DNA of 64,000 nucleotides from Cinclus cinclus (taxonomy: Eukaryota; Chordata; Aves; Passeriformes; Cinclidae), in assembly GCF_963662255.1 (NCBI RefSeq), contig NC_085056.1, forward strand, positions 10,876,123 through 10,940,122. The letters are read 5' to 3'. The notes beneath the pieces were generated by a model. That model was not told where the DNA came from, ran no database searches, and saw nothing but the letters and a program-made list of their open reading frames with translations. Of this stretch, positions 13,367 to 24,899 are shown piece after piece. The position numbers and the translations under genes were made by a program. Each line of letters begins with the position of its first letter. Within the stretch, counting starts at the first letter, position 1.

Positions 13367-13810
13367 GCATTTTAATTACATTTTCTCTTGAAGGTCAATC
13401 ATTAAAATGGAATAATCACTAATTTAAAGATTCATTTGATTTGTGGGAGAATAGGATACCTGCTGATTGTACTTGAAGTGCTGGAGTTACTTGTAAATCT
13501 TTTAAACATGCATTTATTCACAAATCACTGATTTAGTCCACAATAAGGAGGAGTGATCTCTTTTCATTTCATTTCTAGATCTGAGTTTTCATGTCTTGGC
13601 CAGCAAACAGCTTTTACTGGAATTGAGCAGGGTGCACCATGAAATGATTACTTGTTGGGATGGAGTAGCAGAAGGTTTGGAGATTAAAAAAAAATCATTT
13701 AATAAGTAAGCAGATGACTTATTCTACCATATGGAATAGGAAAGTGGATAATATTCCACTAAAATTTGACAATACTGAGGATAAATACTCCTATTTTTTT
13801 CTTTTTTTTT

Positions 13811-13816
13811 TTTATT
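13811..13816 (-). terminator. AATAAA on the minus strand
   Basis: TTTATT on the given strand reads AATAAA on the minus strand. It lies 120 nt beyond the stop codon of the candidate minus-strand terminal exon 13936-14136, a suitable place for a polyadenylation signal. It sits inside a T-rich run, so chance is possible. Confidence 0.25.
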
Positions 13817-13935
13817 TGCCCTGAGGGATAAATTAGTAAAGGAAAATAGCTAGTCAGTATGCTGCCATTTCTCCTATAAATACTTAGATATTTTTAATCA
13901 TTATTTTACAATCCAAGGTTAAAGTAGAGGTACGA

Positions 13936-14136
13936 TTACAGCAATGAGCTTTTTCTCTGAACAGAAGCATTCATCTTCAACGTGTTCCTGCCATGGGTAC
14001 CATCCTCCATGTTTGAAGGTGGGTTGTTTTCTGCAGTCATTGATGTGTCTGCCTTGGCTTGTGTTGAAATTTCAGTTCTGCATTGACTGATTAGGAAGAC
14101 AGGAAGTTCATCAATAGTCCAGTTCCCCACTTGATC
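13936..14136 (-). other. candidate terminal coding exon, minus strand
   Basis: On the minus strand a strong acceptor (GGTGGTCCTCTTGCTAG, ending at 14137) opens a 67-codon frame in phase 0 that ends in TAA. It starts DQVGNWTIDELPVFLISQ and ends QRKSSLL. A polyadenylation-type AATAAA follows 120 nt past the stop. The composition is protein-like, with mixed hydrophobic and polar residues then a Ser/Thr/Asn-rich tail. The family is not recognised. The candidate minus exon at 35416-35460 ends in phase 0 and would join in frame, though 21 kb away. A chance open frame cannot be excluded. Confidence 0.3.
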
Positions 14137-14460
14137 CTAGCAAGAGGACCACCAAGAAACAAAATTTATAGAAAGATTGTGCCCATACGCCAAAAGTTTC
14201 CAACTCTGCATTTTAAACCTAGCCTAGTTATATCTTCAACACATGTTTTCTATCACAAGCCTTACAAACTAGTATCAGAGCTTTTTCAGCTGAAACAGGA
14301 ACTGAACTAAACTAATGCTTTAAAGCTCAGGAAACCAAATTATCAAGGATATAAATATCATTGAAAATTGTCTGCAGATGGTTTAGCCTGACACATTATT
14401 GTGCTAGGCCAAATTATAGCAGCATAGGCAGTGTATTATGTGTATTAAATAGAGTACTTT

Positions 14461-14470
14461 TTTTTTTTTC
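14461..14470. repeat. T homopolymer run
   Basis: A run of about ten T in otherwise unique AT-rich sequence. It may be a local mutational hotspot; nothing more is visible. Confidence 0.8.
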
Positions 14471-14804
14471 CTGTCACAATGAATGTTGTTGGAAATGATA
14501 CTCATAATGATTTGATCCATATTAGTACATAACTAAACTGATAAATCACATGCTATTTTTTTCTTCTAAAAGAAGAATCACTTTAATGAATAGCTCTTGA
14601 AAAATATATACTGTTACAAATCATAAAATTATTACTAAGCAAAGTGGCAACTATAGGCTAATTCTGTAATTGAAACTGAACCAATTTGACCCTGAAAAGA
14701 ATGCTTTTCACAGCTTTATACCCTTTTTGTTTATGCTTACAGATAAATAAATGTTAGTTTGGTGTGGAGTTTATATGGAAAATATATGTTTTTGAGAGTC
14801 CTGT

Positions 14805-14960
14805 TTAGGTTGGTGAAGAACTTTCAGGTCATCGAGTTCAACTGTTAACCCAGCAGTGCACTTCTAAATATCTCCAGGGACAGTGACTTCCTGAGAAGCC
14901 TGTTCCAGGGCTTGACAACTCTTTCAGTGTATCATTTTTTCTTCATATCAAGTCTAAAAT
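14805..14960 (-). mobile_element. CR1 LINE 3' fragment
   Basis: The + strand reads the reverse complement of a CR1 3' end: AGGTTGG, then TTTCAGGTCATCGAGTTCAAC, TATCTCCAGGGA, CCTGTTCCAG and finally a TTTTTCTTCATATCAA block. The element therefore points along the minus strand. It is diverged and 5'-truncated, like most CR1 copies in birds. Coding sequence for the LINE proteins is absent; only the 3' part remains. Confidence 0.85.
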
Positions 14961-14964
14961 TTGT

Positions 14965-17162
14965 TTGGAATGGAGGTCACTGTTCATTAATATAAGATTT
15001 CAAAATAAAGTTGATTTTTCTCTTTTCTCAATTTCATTAATTGATATAGAATAATTTTAAAAGTTTTTAGAAATGTTGATTTTGGTTCCACATTTGAATT
15101 AATGGCTTCAGGAGCTGAAAATACAAAAATAATCAATATCAAAAAGTCAAGAAAAACACGCTATTAAATAGAATTATATAAAATGTAAAGTGCATGAGCA
15201 TGAGGTAGTAGGAGACTAGGAAGACTGTTTGAAATCATTTTTAGGTTAGTAACTGTGGCAAACTACAAAGATGGTTCTCTTCTTTTGACAAGCATAATTT
15301 CTTTATGTTTTCAGACAGTTGCTGTCTCTGTCATTAATATGGAGATTTTGTCAGAATATCTTGCTTTTCTTATGCCTGTTTTGTGTGACAAGGGTAGCCT
15401 TTTTGTTTTGTTTCTTTTTCTGTATAAAGGGGATTCATATTCCTTATCAATTTTAGGAAGATAAACTTGCTAATATTTGTAAAACTTTGGAATAAAAACA
15501 GGATACAGAACTATTATTTCAGCATCTGAACCCCATTGTTATTTACTTACCTGTTCAAGTCTCTAAATCAGTTAACAGGACACATTTCTGGCTGTTCACT
15601 TAACTTTTTGTAATTGTGTCGTAGTTATTTTTTTATTCTTGTACTGTTGTCTTTCAGCATTTTAAGAGTGTAGAAATTTCAGTTGTGTAGTGAAAGTGCC
15701 CTGATTCCTCATGCCAGACTGTAGTTGAAGTGTTGAGACCTGGAGGTAGAGTGTGTGCTCTTCTGACAAGTGTCAGGAGAGACATATGTGAAGAATGGAG
15801 GAATCCATTCTTCTAACAGTCACCCTGCTGTGATAACAAGAGTGAACAGCTTTATGCAAGAGGTTTCCAGGCTGATCCTGACAGGTGCATCATTTCTTGG
15901 TGGGAAATGATTGTTATTCCAAGGAACAGACTACATGAAGTCATTGTTCCCCAAAGTAACACAATCTGTGCCTCCATGTTTTAGAATAGAGCATGCGTAC
16001 AGTGTGAGCTTCACAGTAATATACTGAATTCATGCACAAAGTTTTCTACTAGCTGCTTAAAAACTCTCATCTCTGGAATAATAAAAAACAATTGATCAAA
16101 TTTGCCTATATAAGAGCTTCTGTCCAGTTGCTTTAAATTACCTGCTGGTGATAATGCCTTTAAGTGTTGTTCTAAAAACAAAAATAAATAATCATTCAGG
16201 CTTTGTAAAATATGTTTTAAGCTTTAGCACTTACTATTTTTTTACTTTTCTTTTGACAAACTGGTTTCATTTAGTTCTCTCTTCTTTCCTGAAATGCCTA
16301 GCAATTATCTTCTCACATGGTGCTTTTTAACAGGATGTTAAAATTTCTTCCTATTCAGTAGGTTTGGAATTCCTGCGAGGAACTGTGTACTTATACCTGG
16401 TATTACAGAAAGGAAGTATGGAAATCAGCTAGAGACAAAGTCTGCAATCCCAGAGAGAGATATAGGAGAGTAAGGCTACCCATAGCTTTATTAATGTATT
16501 CATATTTGGTGTAAGATATCCTTTCCTGTAGCCTTAGATATGAAGTAACTTGATGTGACCCATTTGAAATTATGCCTATTGTAACATTTTTAGGTTGTAG
16601 AGCTCACAAACATTCACAGTTTGAACAATATTGCCAAGACATACCAAATGTTAGCTCTAAATTCCTGTCATTTTGTCAGTCTTGGTGTTTTTGGCCCCAG
16701 CACAAGCCACTAACTCAAGCCAGCTCCAACACAATACTGGAATTATGCGTTTGAAAGGAAAGCCATACTTGGAGGCAGTAGGTGTAATTTAAGTTCACAG
16801 AAGAAAAGCATATATTTTGTGTAGTTGTTTGTATAGCCATATTAACAAGAATTGTACCATGAGTTGGTAGGAGGGGGAGCAAAAATGAAACATTTCTGTA
16901 AGCCTGTGGATCTATGGCTACAACTTCTCTCTCCTTCTAGTACAGCTAAATAATACTAAGGATGAAGGGAAGATTTAAAAGAGAGGATCTTGGACTATTC
17001 TTGTGATGGAAAATGCTGAATGTAATAGATAAAGAGTTCTTGTTTATGCAGCAGGAGAATAAAAAACAGAATGCAGTTTAGTCTTTTTTCCATTTTCAAA
17101 GTTGATTTTTAATCCTTTTTGAATGCAATTTTTTCTTCGTGTGTTTACCCTAAAATTTACAG
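14965..17162. other. gene-poor stretch
   Basis: No repeat or gene is recognised. A strong-looking acceptor (TCTCTCTCCTTCTAG, near 16940) has no donor in the next few hundred bases. A let-7-like 12-mer at 15201-15212 was examined and rejected. Confidence 0.45.
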
Positions 17163-17272
17163 TGGTCAGTGATGCCTCAGAAGATGAGCAGGAACTTGAA
17201 TGTGAAGATACTGATTTTGCTGAATATGTTTGAAAAAGAAGCAAAGAAATATCATTGAACAAGACATTGATG
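17163..17272 (+). other. candidate coding exon with a frame conflict, 110 nt
   Basis: An acceptor (AAAATTTACAG, a weak pyrimidine tract) and a strong donor (GATG|GTAAGT) enclose 110 nt. One frame gives a very acidic stretch (VSDASEDEQELECED and on) that ends at TGA 17231-17233. The adjacent frame is open from 17224 to the end, reads KKKQRNIIEQDID, and joins in phase to the exon at 20624. Either the acidic peptide is a true C-terminus, or the exon carries a one-base shift between about 17224 and 17233, through mutation or a base-call error. A minus-strand open frame over the same bases is Ser-rich and looks like a shadow. Protein not recognised. Confidence 0.35.
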
Positions 17273-18039
17273 GTAAGTTTTAGAGACCACTTTCTTGTAA
17301 ACTTTTGCAGCTTAAAAATGATTTGTTGAATTTCTACTTTTCTCTGCAAGATTTACTGTGGAAGTAATTGTTTGACATTGTGTCAAGAAGAAATTCTTTA
17401 ATATTAACTAAAGGCTTCCACATTTGTTTGCAAAAGTCTGCAGAAACTATTACTGTCATTCCTTAAAATATGTTTAAAAAAACCAAAAACCAAACAGCAT
17501 CGCCAGCTCATAGTAATTAGTTTAGAAAACCTAAGAACCTTAAGGACAAGTCTGCTTCCTGTATTTCTCTATTTTGTACAACATACTTCATTGTAATAGG
17601 ACTATATATTTTTATTAAAATTTATGTCAGTAATTCTGTATTGCTGACATCCATATTTTATTTAAAGTTACAGTATAATCCCCAGAGTAGCTCCAGCTTT
17701 TGTGTCCTCCATACGAAACTGTGTATCCAAGACAGTGTGAAACTCTGGGGAGGTTGGTTAGTGGTCAGTTTAGCATGAGCACCCCTCTGAAAAAGCCTGT
17801 GACCAGCCCTTCACTGTGACTCCCCAAAGCAACGTGAGGTGAGTAGGAGCTGTGGAATCTTCCCTTTCCTGGGCCACTGGAGAATGTTGTTATAGTGCTC
17901 ATAAGAAGACTCAAGAAGGTTACTCAGTACTCTTGCCAGCACTGAAGGAAAATATTCTCATTGCTTAGAGTTTCCTGTTGCCTGTGATAGCAGGGTCATG
18001 GTTACCAGTGCTGCATTTTTCTCCTTCCTCTTCATTCAG

Positions 18040-18287
18040 TCCTCTCTCCTGTTGTGGTGAAGCTCAGAGAAGAAGCTGAAAGTATCTTTCTGATAAAGCA
18101 GTCCCTCTGTGAATACATGAACCAGCTCCAAGCCTGGACACAGTGCACAGGATGTACCCTTTGTAGAGCAGGAATTCCAGTTAGCCCTATTGAAATGCCA
18201 GGCCAGTGTAACTTTGGTACCTCTATTGTTGGGGGTTATTACCATACCTTGAGCTATGGGGAGCTTAGTATTGAAAAAAAGAAATAG
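18040..18287 (+). other. candidate terminal coding exon
   Basis: An excellent acceptor (TTTTTCTCCTTCCTCTTCATTCAG, ending 18039) opens an 81-codon frame to TAG at 18285. The peptide begins LSPVVVKLREEAESIF, carries a CTGCTLC cluster of three cysteines, and ends in a Lys-rich tail. AATAAA at 18425-18430 could be its polyadenylation signal. The segment is GC-richer than its surroundings. If real it would be an alternative 3' end lying between the exons at 17163 and 20624, or a separate short transcript. No family is recognised. An overlapping minus frame (18036-18245) is judged a shadow. Confidence 0.3.
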
Positions 18288-18430
18288 CTTTTCTTACCAT
18301 TTCCATTACATGTGTGATTTGCATCCATGCAGTAGCTAAAATACTCAAAGAAGAGTATAAATACTCAAAGTTCAAGGAACGCAATAACGAAAATGCAAAG
18401 AATCAAATCTCCAGACCCTGGAAAAATAAA

Positions 18431-20623
18431 ACACAGATTTGATGCACTTCTTAATGTGGCTGAACACTTAAGCTTTTCTGCACCTGTAATTTTTCTCCAA
18501 GTAGTTGTACAAAAGCACATCTCCTCCAAAAAGGTATTTTGTAGTCTCTCACTGGAAAATTGTTTATGTTCTGTATTTTGAGGCTATAATTCCCATGGTC
18601 ATAATTCCTATTTGATAAGACTTATTAGTGATACAAATATAATTTTTTACCCTTGAAAGTCACTTTTCACAAAGCTCTTTAAAATCCTGATCATCGTCTG
18701 ACAGAATTATTATGACAGGAAGATCTTGGTTTTTTTAATTAGTTTTTGTTCTGTCAAAAGCTAATCATTATTATGTAATGACGGCTACTTCAATATTGAG
18801 GGGCGTTTCTTCCCCTAATCATGAGACATTTGAACTAATTTTTATTTTACGTGCATATCTATTAAAGCTATAGTAATAGCTAAAAATACTTTTATTCCTT
18901 TTCTTATCCACACTTCTGCCCTTTCCAGCAGATGCTATACAGTTACGCTTTTCTGTTGCATCCATAACATAAAAGATTTCAGTTTCTAAACTTTCAGAAA
19001 ATATGCAGATAATTGAAATGACTTTTGCATTAATGTATGGCAAGTTTATTGGAAAAGGATCTGTTCTCGAGATCTGGACACTGACTTCAATTAAATGTAG
19101 TGGCATGATAAATAGAAATCCTGAGTAATATGCACACATTGTCTGAGGTGGATATTGGTTTGGGGGAAAAAGAATAAACCTAGATACAGAAAACTTCATA
19201 GGACACTACCACATGAAGATGTAATCATTCTCAGAGACCATGAGCTTCATTCACTCTATTTGAGGACTGCATGCATGGACCTTTTTCATATCTTGTTCCT
19301 TTCATTGCTGGTTGTGTGGAAGTGGCCTCCGTGAAATTTGAAGCAATAAGTGCATGACTAAGCAAGAGGATGGATGAAGAAGAGACTGTATAGTCAAGAC
19401 ATCTAACAATAAGTCTCAGATAGTAAGACAATATGAAAACTGATAAAATAGGGTTAATGTTGTGATAGCATGAATTATAGTTATCTTGTTGTTCTTACAG
19501 TAATAAACAATACCGTTCTCTGAAGTCTGCTCTGAAGTTGACAGTTCACTGAGTGATTTGTTCAAGAATATACAAAATACTTTGGATTTCTAAGAATAGC
19601 ATCCAATCTGTCCTGTAATAGGTCTTTCAATAGGGTGAATTATGCAAGGTTTATCCTGTGTTTTCCCTTCTCTAAACCTCTTCTGAGCTGTCCCAGCAGC
19701 CTAGCAGTTGCAACATGAAGCATCATTGCATGTCCCAGAGAACTTATCCTAATTAATAGAGTAAATACATAACCTTGCTCTTTATCAGCTGTGTAATTTG
19801 CTTTGAAAAGATATGCTGTCAAGATTATTTGTTTTTATTCAAACTCCTTCTAGAGTCATGTTAGGTAGCCTCATTGCTTTTTGTGCAGGACTGGGAAAGA
19901 GCCTCATTTTTGACTTAGCAGCATGTTTTAATCACAGCAGTAGATTCTGGCCCTCTGGGCTTACTTAGATATTGTAAAAGAGTGCAATTTTAAATCATGT
20001 CAGCTAATTTCTGTAACATAGAAATTTTAAATACTACTTTAAAACCCACATACACAAAGATTAAGGTAGTTAGTTTAGTCTAGGGGAATTATCATCTTTG
20101 TTCATACTTCTCTACAGCACACAGAAGCTTGGAATTTAAATAAATTTGAATTGTACAAACTGGAAAAACAACTTCCTGTTTAAATACAAATAATTGTCCA
20201 GGCTGACTTGGACTTGTCATACACACAGTATAGAAAATGAAATAATTGTTATATTTTTTACTTAAAATTATTTCTGACTATGCATGTATGTTTTCAATAG
20301 AACTTGGAACACCTTTATTTTCACATTGTGGAAAATGGTTAATTTTTATAGGCAATAATTATACAAATAGTTTTCTTTGTTTCAGAGTTAATTCCAACCC
20401 TGATACTTTCATTGATGCACATTCTAGTTCTCGGTTTCCAGTAGGCTGAGTACCTGAAAAGTAAAATTCCTTTATTGTTTGTTTACAATTTTTTCTTTTT
20501 TTTTTTTATTTTACCGTACACTAGGAGCCTTTTAATCTGTCCAAATGCTAAGGAAGATTATCAGAACAAAAGCGAAACCTTAAATGAAATTGCTAATGCT
20601 GTTTTATAATGTTTCCTTTCTAG
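18431..20623. other. intron-like sequence with a possible conserved element at 18819-19200
   Basis: No gene or known repeat. A 126-codon minus-strand frame (18819-19199) lies in AT-rich sequence containing GATAATTGAAATGAC and TTTTGCATTAATG, homeodomain-type words. That fits a non-coding regulatory element better than a gene, because the frame has no splice context and low-complexity peptide segments. Confidence 0.3.
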
Positions 20624-21060
20624 TTTTTGATTCACAAGATGCTAGTGCAGTAATTGGAATGCTCAAAGGAACAGTGGAAGCCCTCCATGCGCTGCCCTCA
20701 GTCGAGAGGGGAATGCAAAGATGACTACGAGGCATGAAAGGAAGTTTGCCTGCAGAAGATCCTTCTCCCAGTGTAAATGCATGCTTGATAGTGCATCAAA
20801 GATGAGATCTTTGTAATTCCTATGGTATATTTAATGTATAATTTATATGAAAAGGACGCTTGATTTGTAGTTGTAAAGTTTTGTATACTTTTCAGTCTGT
20901 TTGTTTTTATATTTCCCCCCTAGGCTAAGAATATCTCCACAATGGACAACGTCTTGTAAATAATTAATACCTACATGATTGAACGATGTGCTTTATTTGC
21001 ATTTTTAAGATTTTTTCCCACATAAAACAGTAATAAAAATGCAAGTCAAAATTTTAATTT
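20624..21060 (+). other. candidate last exon and 3' UTR
   Basis: The acceptor GTTTCCTTTCTAG ends at 20623. The open frame (entering with two bases, completing a GTT codon with the exon at 17163) encodes FDSQDASAVIGMLKG and then a short helix-like stretch, ending in TGA at 20722-20724. The rest would be 3' UTR: it is AT-rich and holds AATAAA at 21032-21037 and again at 21063-21068. The in-phase junction and the polyadenylation signals are the best gene evidence in the window. I do not recognise the protein; upstream exons may lie outside the window or be missed. Confidence 0.4.
21032..21037 (+). terminator. AATAAA polyadenylation signal candidate
   Basis: A canonical hexamer 308 nt past the stop of the candidate last exon; a second copy lies at 21063-21068. 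The local sequence is very AT-rich, so such hexamers also arise by chance. Confidence 0.35.
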
Positions 21061-24000
21061 TTAATAAAAAAACCATAAGCCTTAGAAAACTGATTAAAAA
21101 TACTTTTATGTTATCCCTAATCACCCCACTAAATGGAATGCCTGTGATTAGCCTCATTAAGAATTTTATACTGTGAAGATTTTATTAAAAGCAATATATG
21201 AAAATTACTTGGATTAATGTGTTAATCTGCCTCTTTAAAATGCTAATATCCATTTTATGCACATTAAATCTCAGTATGTGTTTTCTTTGATGCATGCAGT
21301 TCCTATCAATTAAATATAAAAAATTAGGCTAGTTGCAGGACTTATTAAATTACTGCAACCTTTTTTTAAATAACTTTTACCCTTCTACTAACATTTTAAT
21401 CAGCTGTTTATGGTTACCATAATTTGAAGTAGGGGGAGGGCAGACGCAATCATTTTCTGTATCAAGTAAATCAAGTAGATGATTTACTTGCAGCCAACAT
21501 CTGTCAAAGCACAAAAAGAAGCCATAGAGTATCAGATTTTGCTTCACCTACTTTGGGCTTTAGGGATGGGCAACTGTTTTCATTTTCATTTGGGTTTTGT
21601 CACTTTTGGAACTTACATCAAACATACACAATAAATTGTTGTATTTGAATAACTACTGTCTAGTGTGGAAAGTTGATTTTACAGCTTTTAACCAATCTCA
21701 GTGAAGGATTTAATTGATATTTTTAATGGAGCTGTGAATCAATGCTGCAAAAGGATTGTCTCTTGAGAACGAGGATATAATACATTTCATTTTTTAATTT
21801 ACTTTTTTTATTTGTCATTTTCTTCAAAGGATTTTATAGACTGTGGATTTCCACTGTTTGCAAACAGGCTATGTTTCTTCATAAGCATATGTAAAGTATT
21901 CAGAGAGATAAGTAATTTATTAAAATCTACCTAATTTGCCGTGATATATTAAATCTCTGCTTCAGTGATCACAGACCATTTCATTTAGAGAATTAGGCAT
22001 TCCCTCATTGTGTGATTAAAGCTCTGGAAAATGAGTTCTTTGCTCCTATTTGTGAACATTCAAAGCCTGCTAATGGCAAGAAGATGGAATAGATTATGAG
22101 ACAATTCATTACAGTTCAACAGAAAAAAACCCTGCTATAATGCAGAAATGCAAGTATGAATATCTGCATATAGTTTGAACCATCTGTGCTCTAATGGCTT
22201 CGGTAATGGCACTTCGTCTTCAGTAGGCTTTGAAATGACATCCATACAATATTAATTTGTTGATGTACATTATAAGGCCAATGGAATGAATATATTCTGA
22301 CCACAGAAGGCTCTGAATTCCAGCATGGTCTGCTGGTTGACTCTGTTTTAGGACCTACCATCTTCAGTAGTACTTCGCATCCAGACTTAGCCAATCTTCA
22401 CAGTGTTTCATTCCTCTGGAACTTTAGGAGACCACAGACAGCTGCATTCCTAAACCCCTCCATTCTTCAGTTAATGGCCATATGTTTGTTGTCATTTGGG
22501 CTGGCACTTAGTTCATCATTTTGGCCACTATTTCTAGCTTTTTTTGGCTCTGTGCATCTATATTGTCAATAAGACTGTTATTATACATTACAATAATTTG
22601 AAACAGACAGATTCAACACTAAGATTAACTGAGTGGCTTTTTAGAAATTTAGTTGTGGTATTCTGTCAGGAGGTTCTTATTATTCTTCTAATACTTTGCA
22701 AACCAAACTAAATATCCTGCACATAAACAAAGAAGCAAATTGCATTGAGTTTTTGTGTGTCACTCTTTACTGACTTGCAGAACTATGTTAACTGGTGCTT
22801 GTTTTCTTCTGAAATAAACCATGTGGTAAAATTAGAAAATCAGTGATGTTCATCTCACTTAAACATTTACAGTAACACCCTTAACACTTAATCTTCACCA
22901 TCTGAAGTTGGAAACTTAGAAACCGAGCGTTCGTATATTCATTAAACACAGATCTCTTCAGTAAGTTACTGCAAAATATTCCAGTTGACATTTGGTTACA
23001 TTGTGCTAACTGTTCTCAGTGACTCCAACATTAACATGTATAATTTGCCTCGGGTTCCTAGACATATTTCTTCATAAGGCTCACTGTTACTCAGTTTCAG
23101 GTTTTTAAAAAATAATCCCGATTTCTGTTAATGTTTATTGCTAAAACAGATACAATATTCAGCAAGGATTTTCCCAACAGATGGATTGTATTATCTTATG
23201 CAATATAAACATGTGATCATACCAGAAAGTTTTGTTCTTGCATTAAGTAGTCTGTATTTTCAAAATGCTCTTAAATCTTAATTCTAAATACTACATTGTG
23301 CAGGGAAAGTGGAAAATGTAACCTAGTACTATTTTTTCTAGATTTTAGCAGTGAATAGCTTTAAGAAATCTTGCCTCTACATAATCTTGAGGCTAAGGTA
23401 CAAAGAAGCCACATTAAAGCTGGGTACTACCATGCTTTAAAATGTTACTCAATTAACATTCAGTTTTGTGGAATAGATTAATTTTAACTATGGCATAATT
23501 TGGTCACCACAGTGGTTCTGCATAAGATGAAATGACAGTGTCAAATTATAAGATTTCTTATTATATCTTTTCCCATTTATCATTACAGCTTATAGCTTTA
23601 TTATGATATCTTCTGGTGTGATATGATAAGTGCTGTTCTCTAAGTTCTCAGGAATGTTGATCAAGATGGAAATTTTTTTAGCTCAAATAAACTTTATATG
23701 TTTTAAATGTTTTAAACTTTTATAAGCTTAACATAGGAATGGAAGCTTTAAGAGTAAATACATCATGAGCCAGGTAACAGCTCTGTGAAGTCAATCTCAC
23801 TGTAGACTAAGTCAAAGCTTATCTCATTATATAAGAGTAGATATAACATGACAAAATGTTTGACTTGTTTTATAGATCAATATTATAGTTAATAGTAATA
23901 GTGCTTTAAAATGCTTTTTATTATTGTAAGGCATAGTGAGACATTGTCATAGTTCAAGAAGTCTCCAAACATGTCAAGACTAAATATTAGCTGCTTAATT

Positions 24001-24300
24001 TAATTTTGTTGTTTTGTGTTGGAACCAATAAATAAATTAAAATACAGGTTTAAAATTTTGCTGCAGACCATATTTCGTATATCAGAGCCAGAGGAGTATT
24101 CCATATTTTAATTATAGACAGGTCTTTTTGGAGGTGTTAAGAGTGACTTATCCATCAGTTTCTTGAGATATTCCAAAAGATAAAAAATATTTTTACGTTC
24201 CTTCACCTACATTACTGTTTATGTTATAGCTCTTAGTAATTGGACTAGATCCCAGTCCTGCAACTGATACTGAATTGGAAGAAATGTATGAAATTAATTG
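21061..24300. promoter_or_regulatory. block with conserved-noncoding texture
   Basis: Three kilobases of unique, repeat-free AT-rich sequence dense in homeodomain-like words (TTAATTGATA, GGATTAATGTG, TTTATTAAAATC), HMG/SOX-like ATTGTNT words and an inverted repeat at 21463-21490. Stretches at about 21370-22110 and 22850-23250 look most structured. This texture is typical of enhancer-type conserved elements beside developmental genes. Conservation itself cannot be seen from one sequence. Confidence 0.35.
21463..21490. repeat. perfect 11-bp inverted repeat, 6-nt loop
   Basis: CAAGTAAATCA (21463-21473) and its exact reverse complement TGATTTACTTG (21480-21490) flank the loop AGTAGA. Each arm holds a GTAAATC or GATTTAC word resembling forkhead or homeodomain half-sites. 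It could be a paired protein-binding site or a small hairpin. Confidence 0.85.
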
Positions 24301-24719
24301 CAGAATATAAGTTCAGGTTAGTACCTTAGTATGCACATGATAAAATCTGCTTTTGGCATAGTAAGTTCCATGTGTACTGCTTTTTGCTTTTTGTTTCTTT
24401 TTGGTATTTATGACAAATTTTAATTTTTTCCATCTTTTAAAATGGGACAAGGCAACTTCTGAGGAACTTGAATCATGCATCTGTGGGTTTTAGAAACATT
24501 TTAAAAGGATTGTTTTGTTTTTAAGGTCCTTGCTGAATCATACTTCAAGCTCTCAGCATCTGGTAGCATCAAAGTCAAACTCAGTCCTAGCAAGATTTCA
24601 TCTCCAACAGGAGCTGCTTGGAAATGATCAGGTACCAGCTGAGGGTATGGAAATAAGCAATTACAAACCTTTGAACAGAAATGCTAATGAATCTCAGTAG
24701 TAATAGTTCTGTCACCATA

Positions 24720-24895
24720 CTGTGTCAGGATAGGATCATTCAGGTTAGGGCACCTCAGGCGATCTCTAGTCCAGCCTCCTGCAGGGTGAGGAGTACCCAG
24801 TCTGGGCTCAAGGAACAGTTTCTGGCTGGGTGCCCTTTCGTGAGCTGGTTTCCAGGCCAGACTGGACACAGCCCTGAGCAGTGGGGTCTAGCATC
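24720..24895 (-). mobile_element. CR1 LINE 3' fragment
   Basis: The + strand shows ATCATTCAGGTTAGG, CACCTCAGGCGATCTCTAGT, CCAGCCTCCTGC and later CCAGACTGGACACAGCCCTG. This is the reverse complement of a CR1 3' end, so the element points along the minus strand. It is diverged and 5'-truncated. The open frames across it (24681-24980 and 24684-24869) are by-products of the repeat. Confidence 0.75.
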
Positions 24896-24899
24896 AACA

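Noticed and set aside
15201..15212. A let-7-like 12-mer (TGAGGTAGTAGG) on the + strand
   Set aside because: The match stops after the seed region, and no complementary arm that could form a precursor hairpin lies within the next 80 nt.
17044..17349. 101-codon minus-strand frame with a Ser-rich stretch
   Set aside because: It is antisense to the acidic frame of the + strand candidate exon, and its minus-strand splice sites are weaker.
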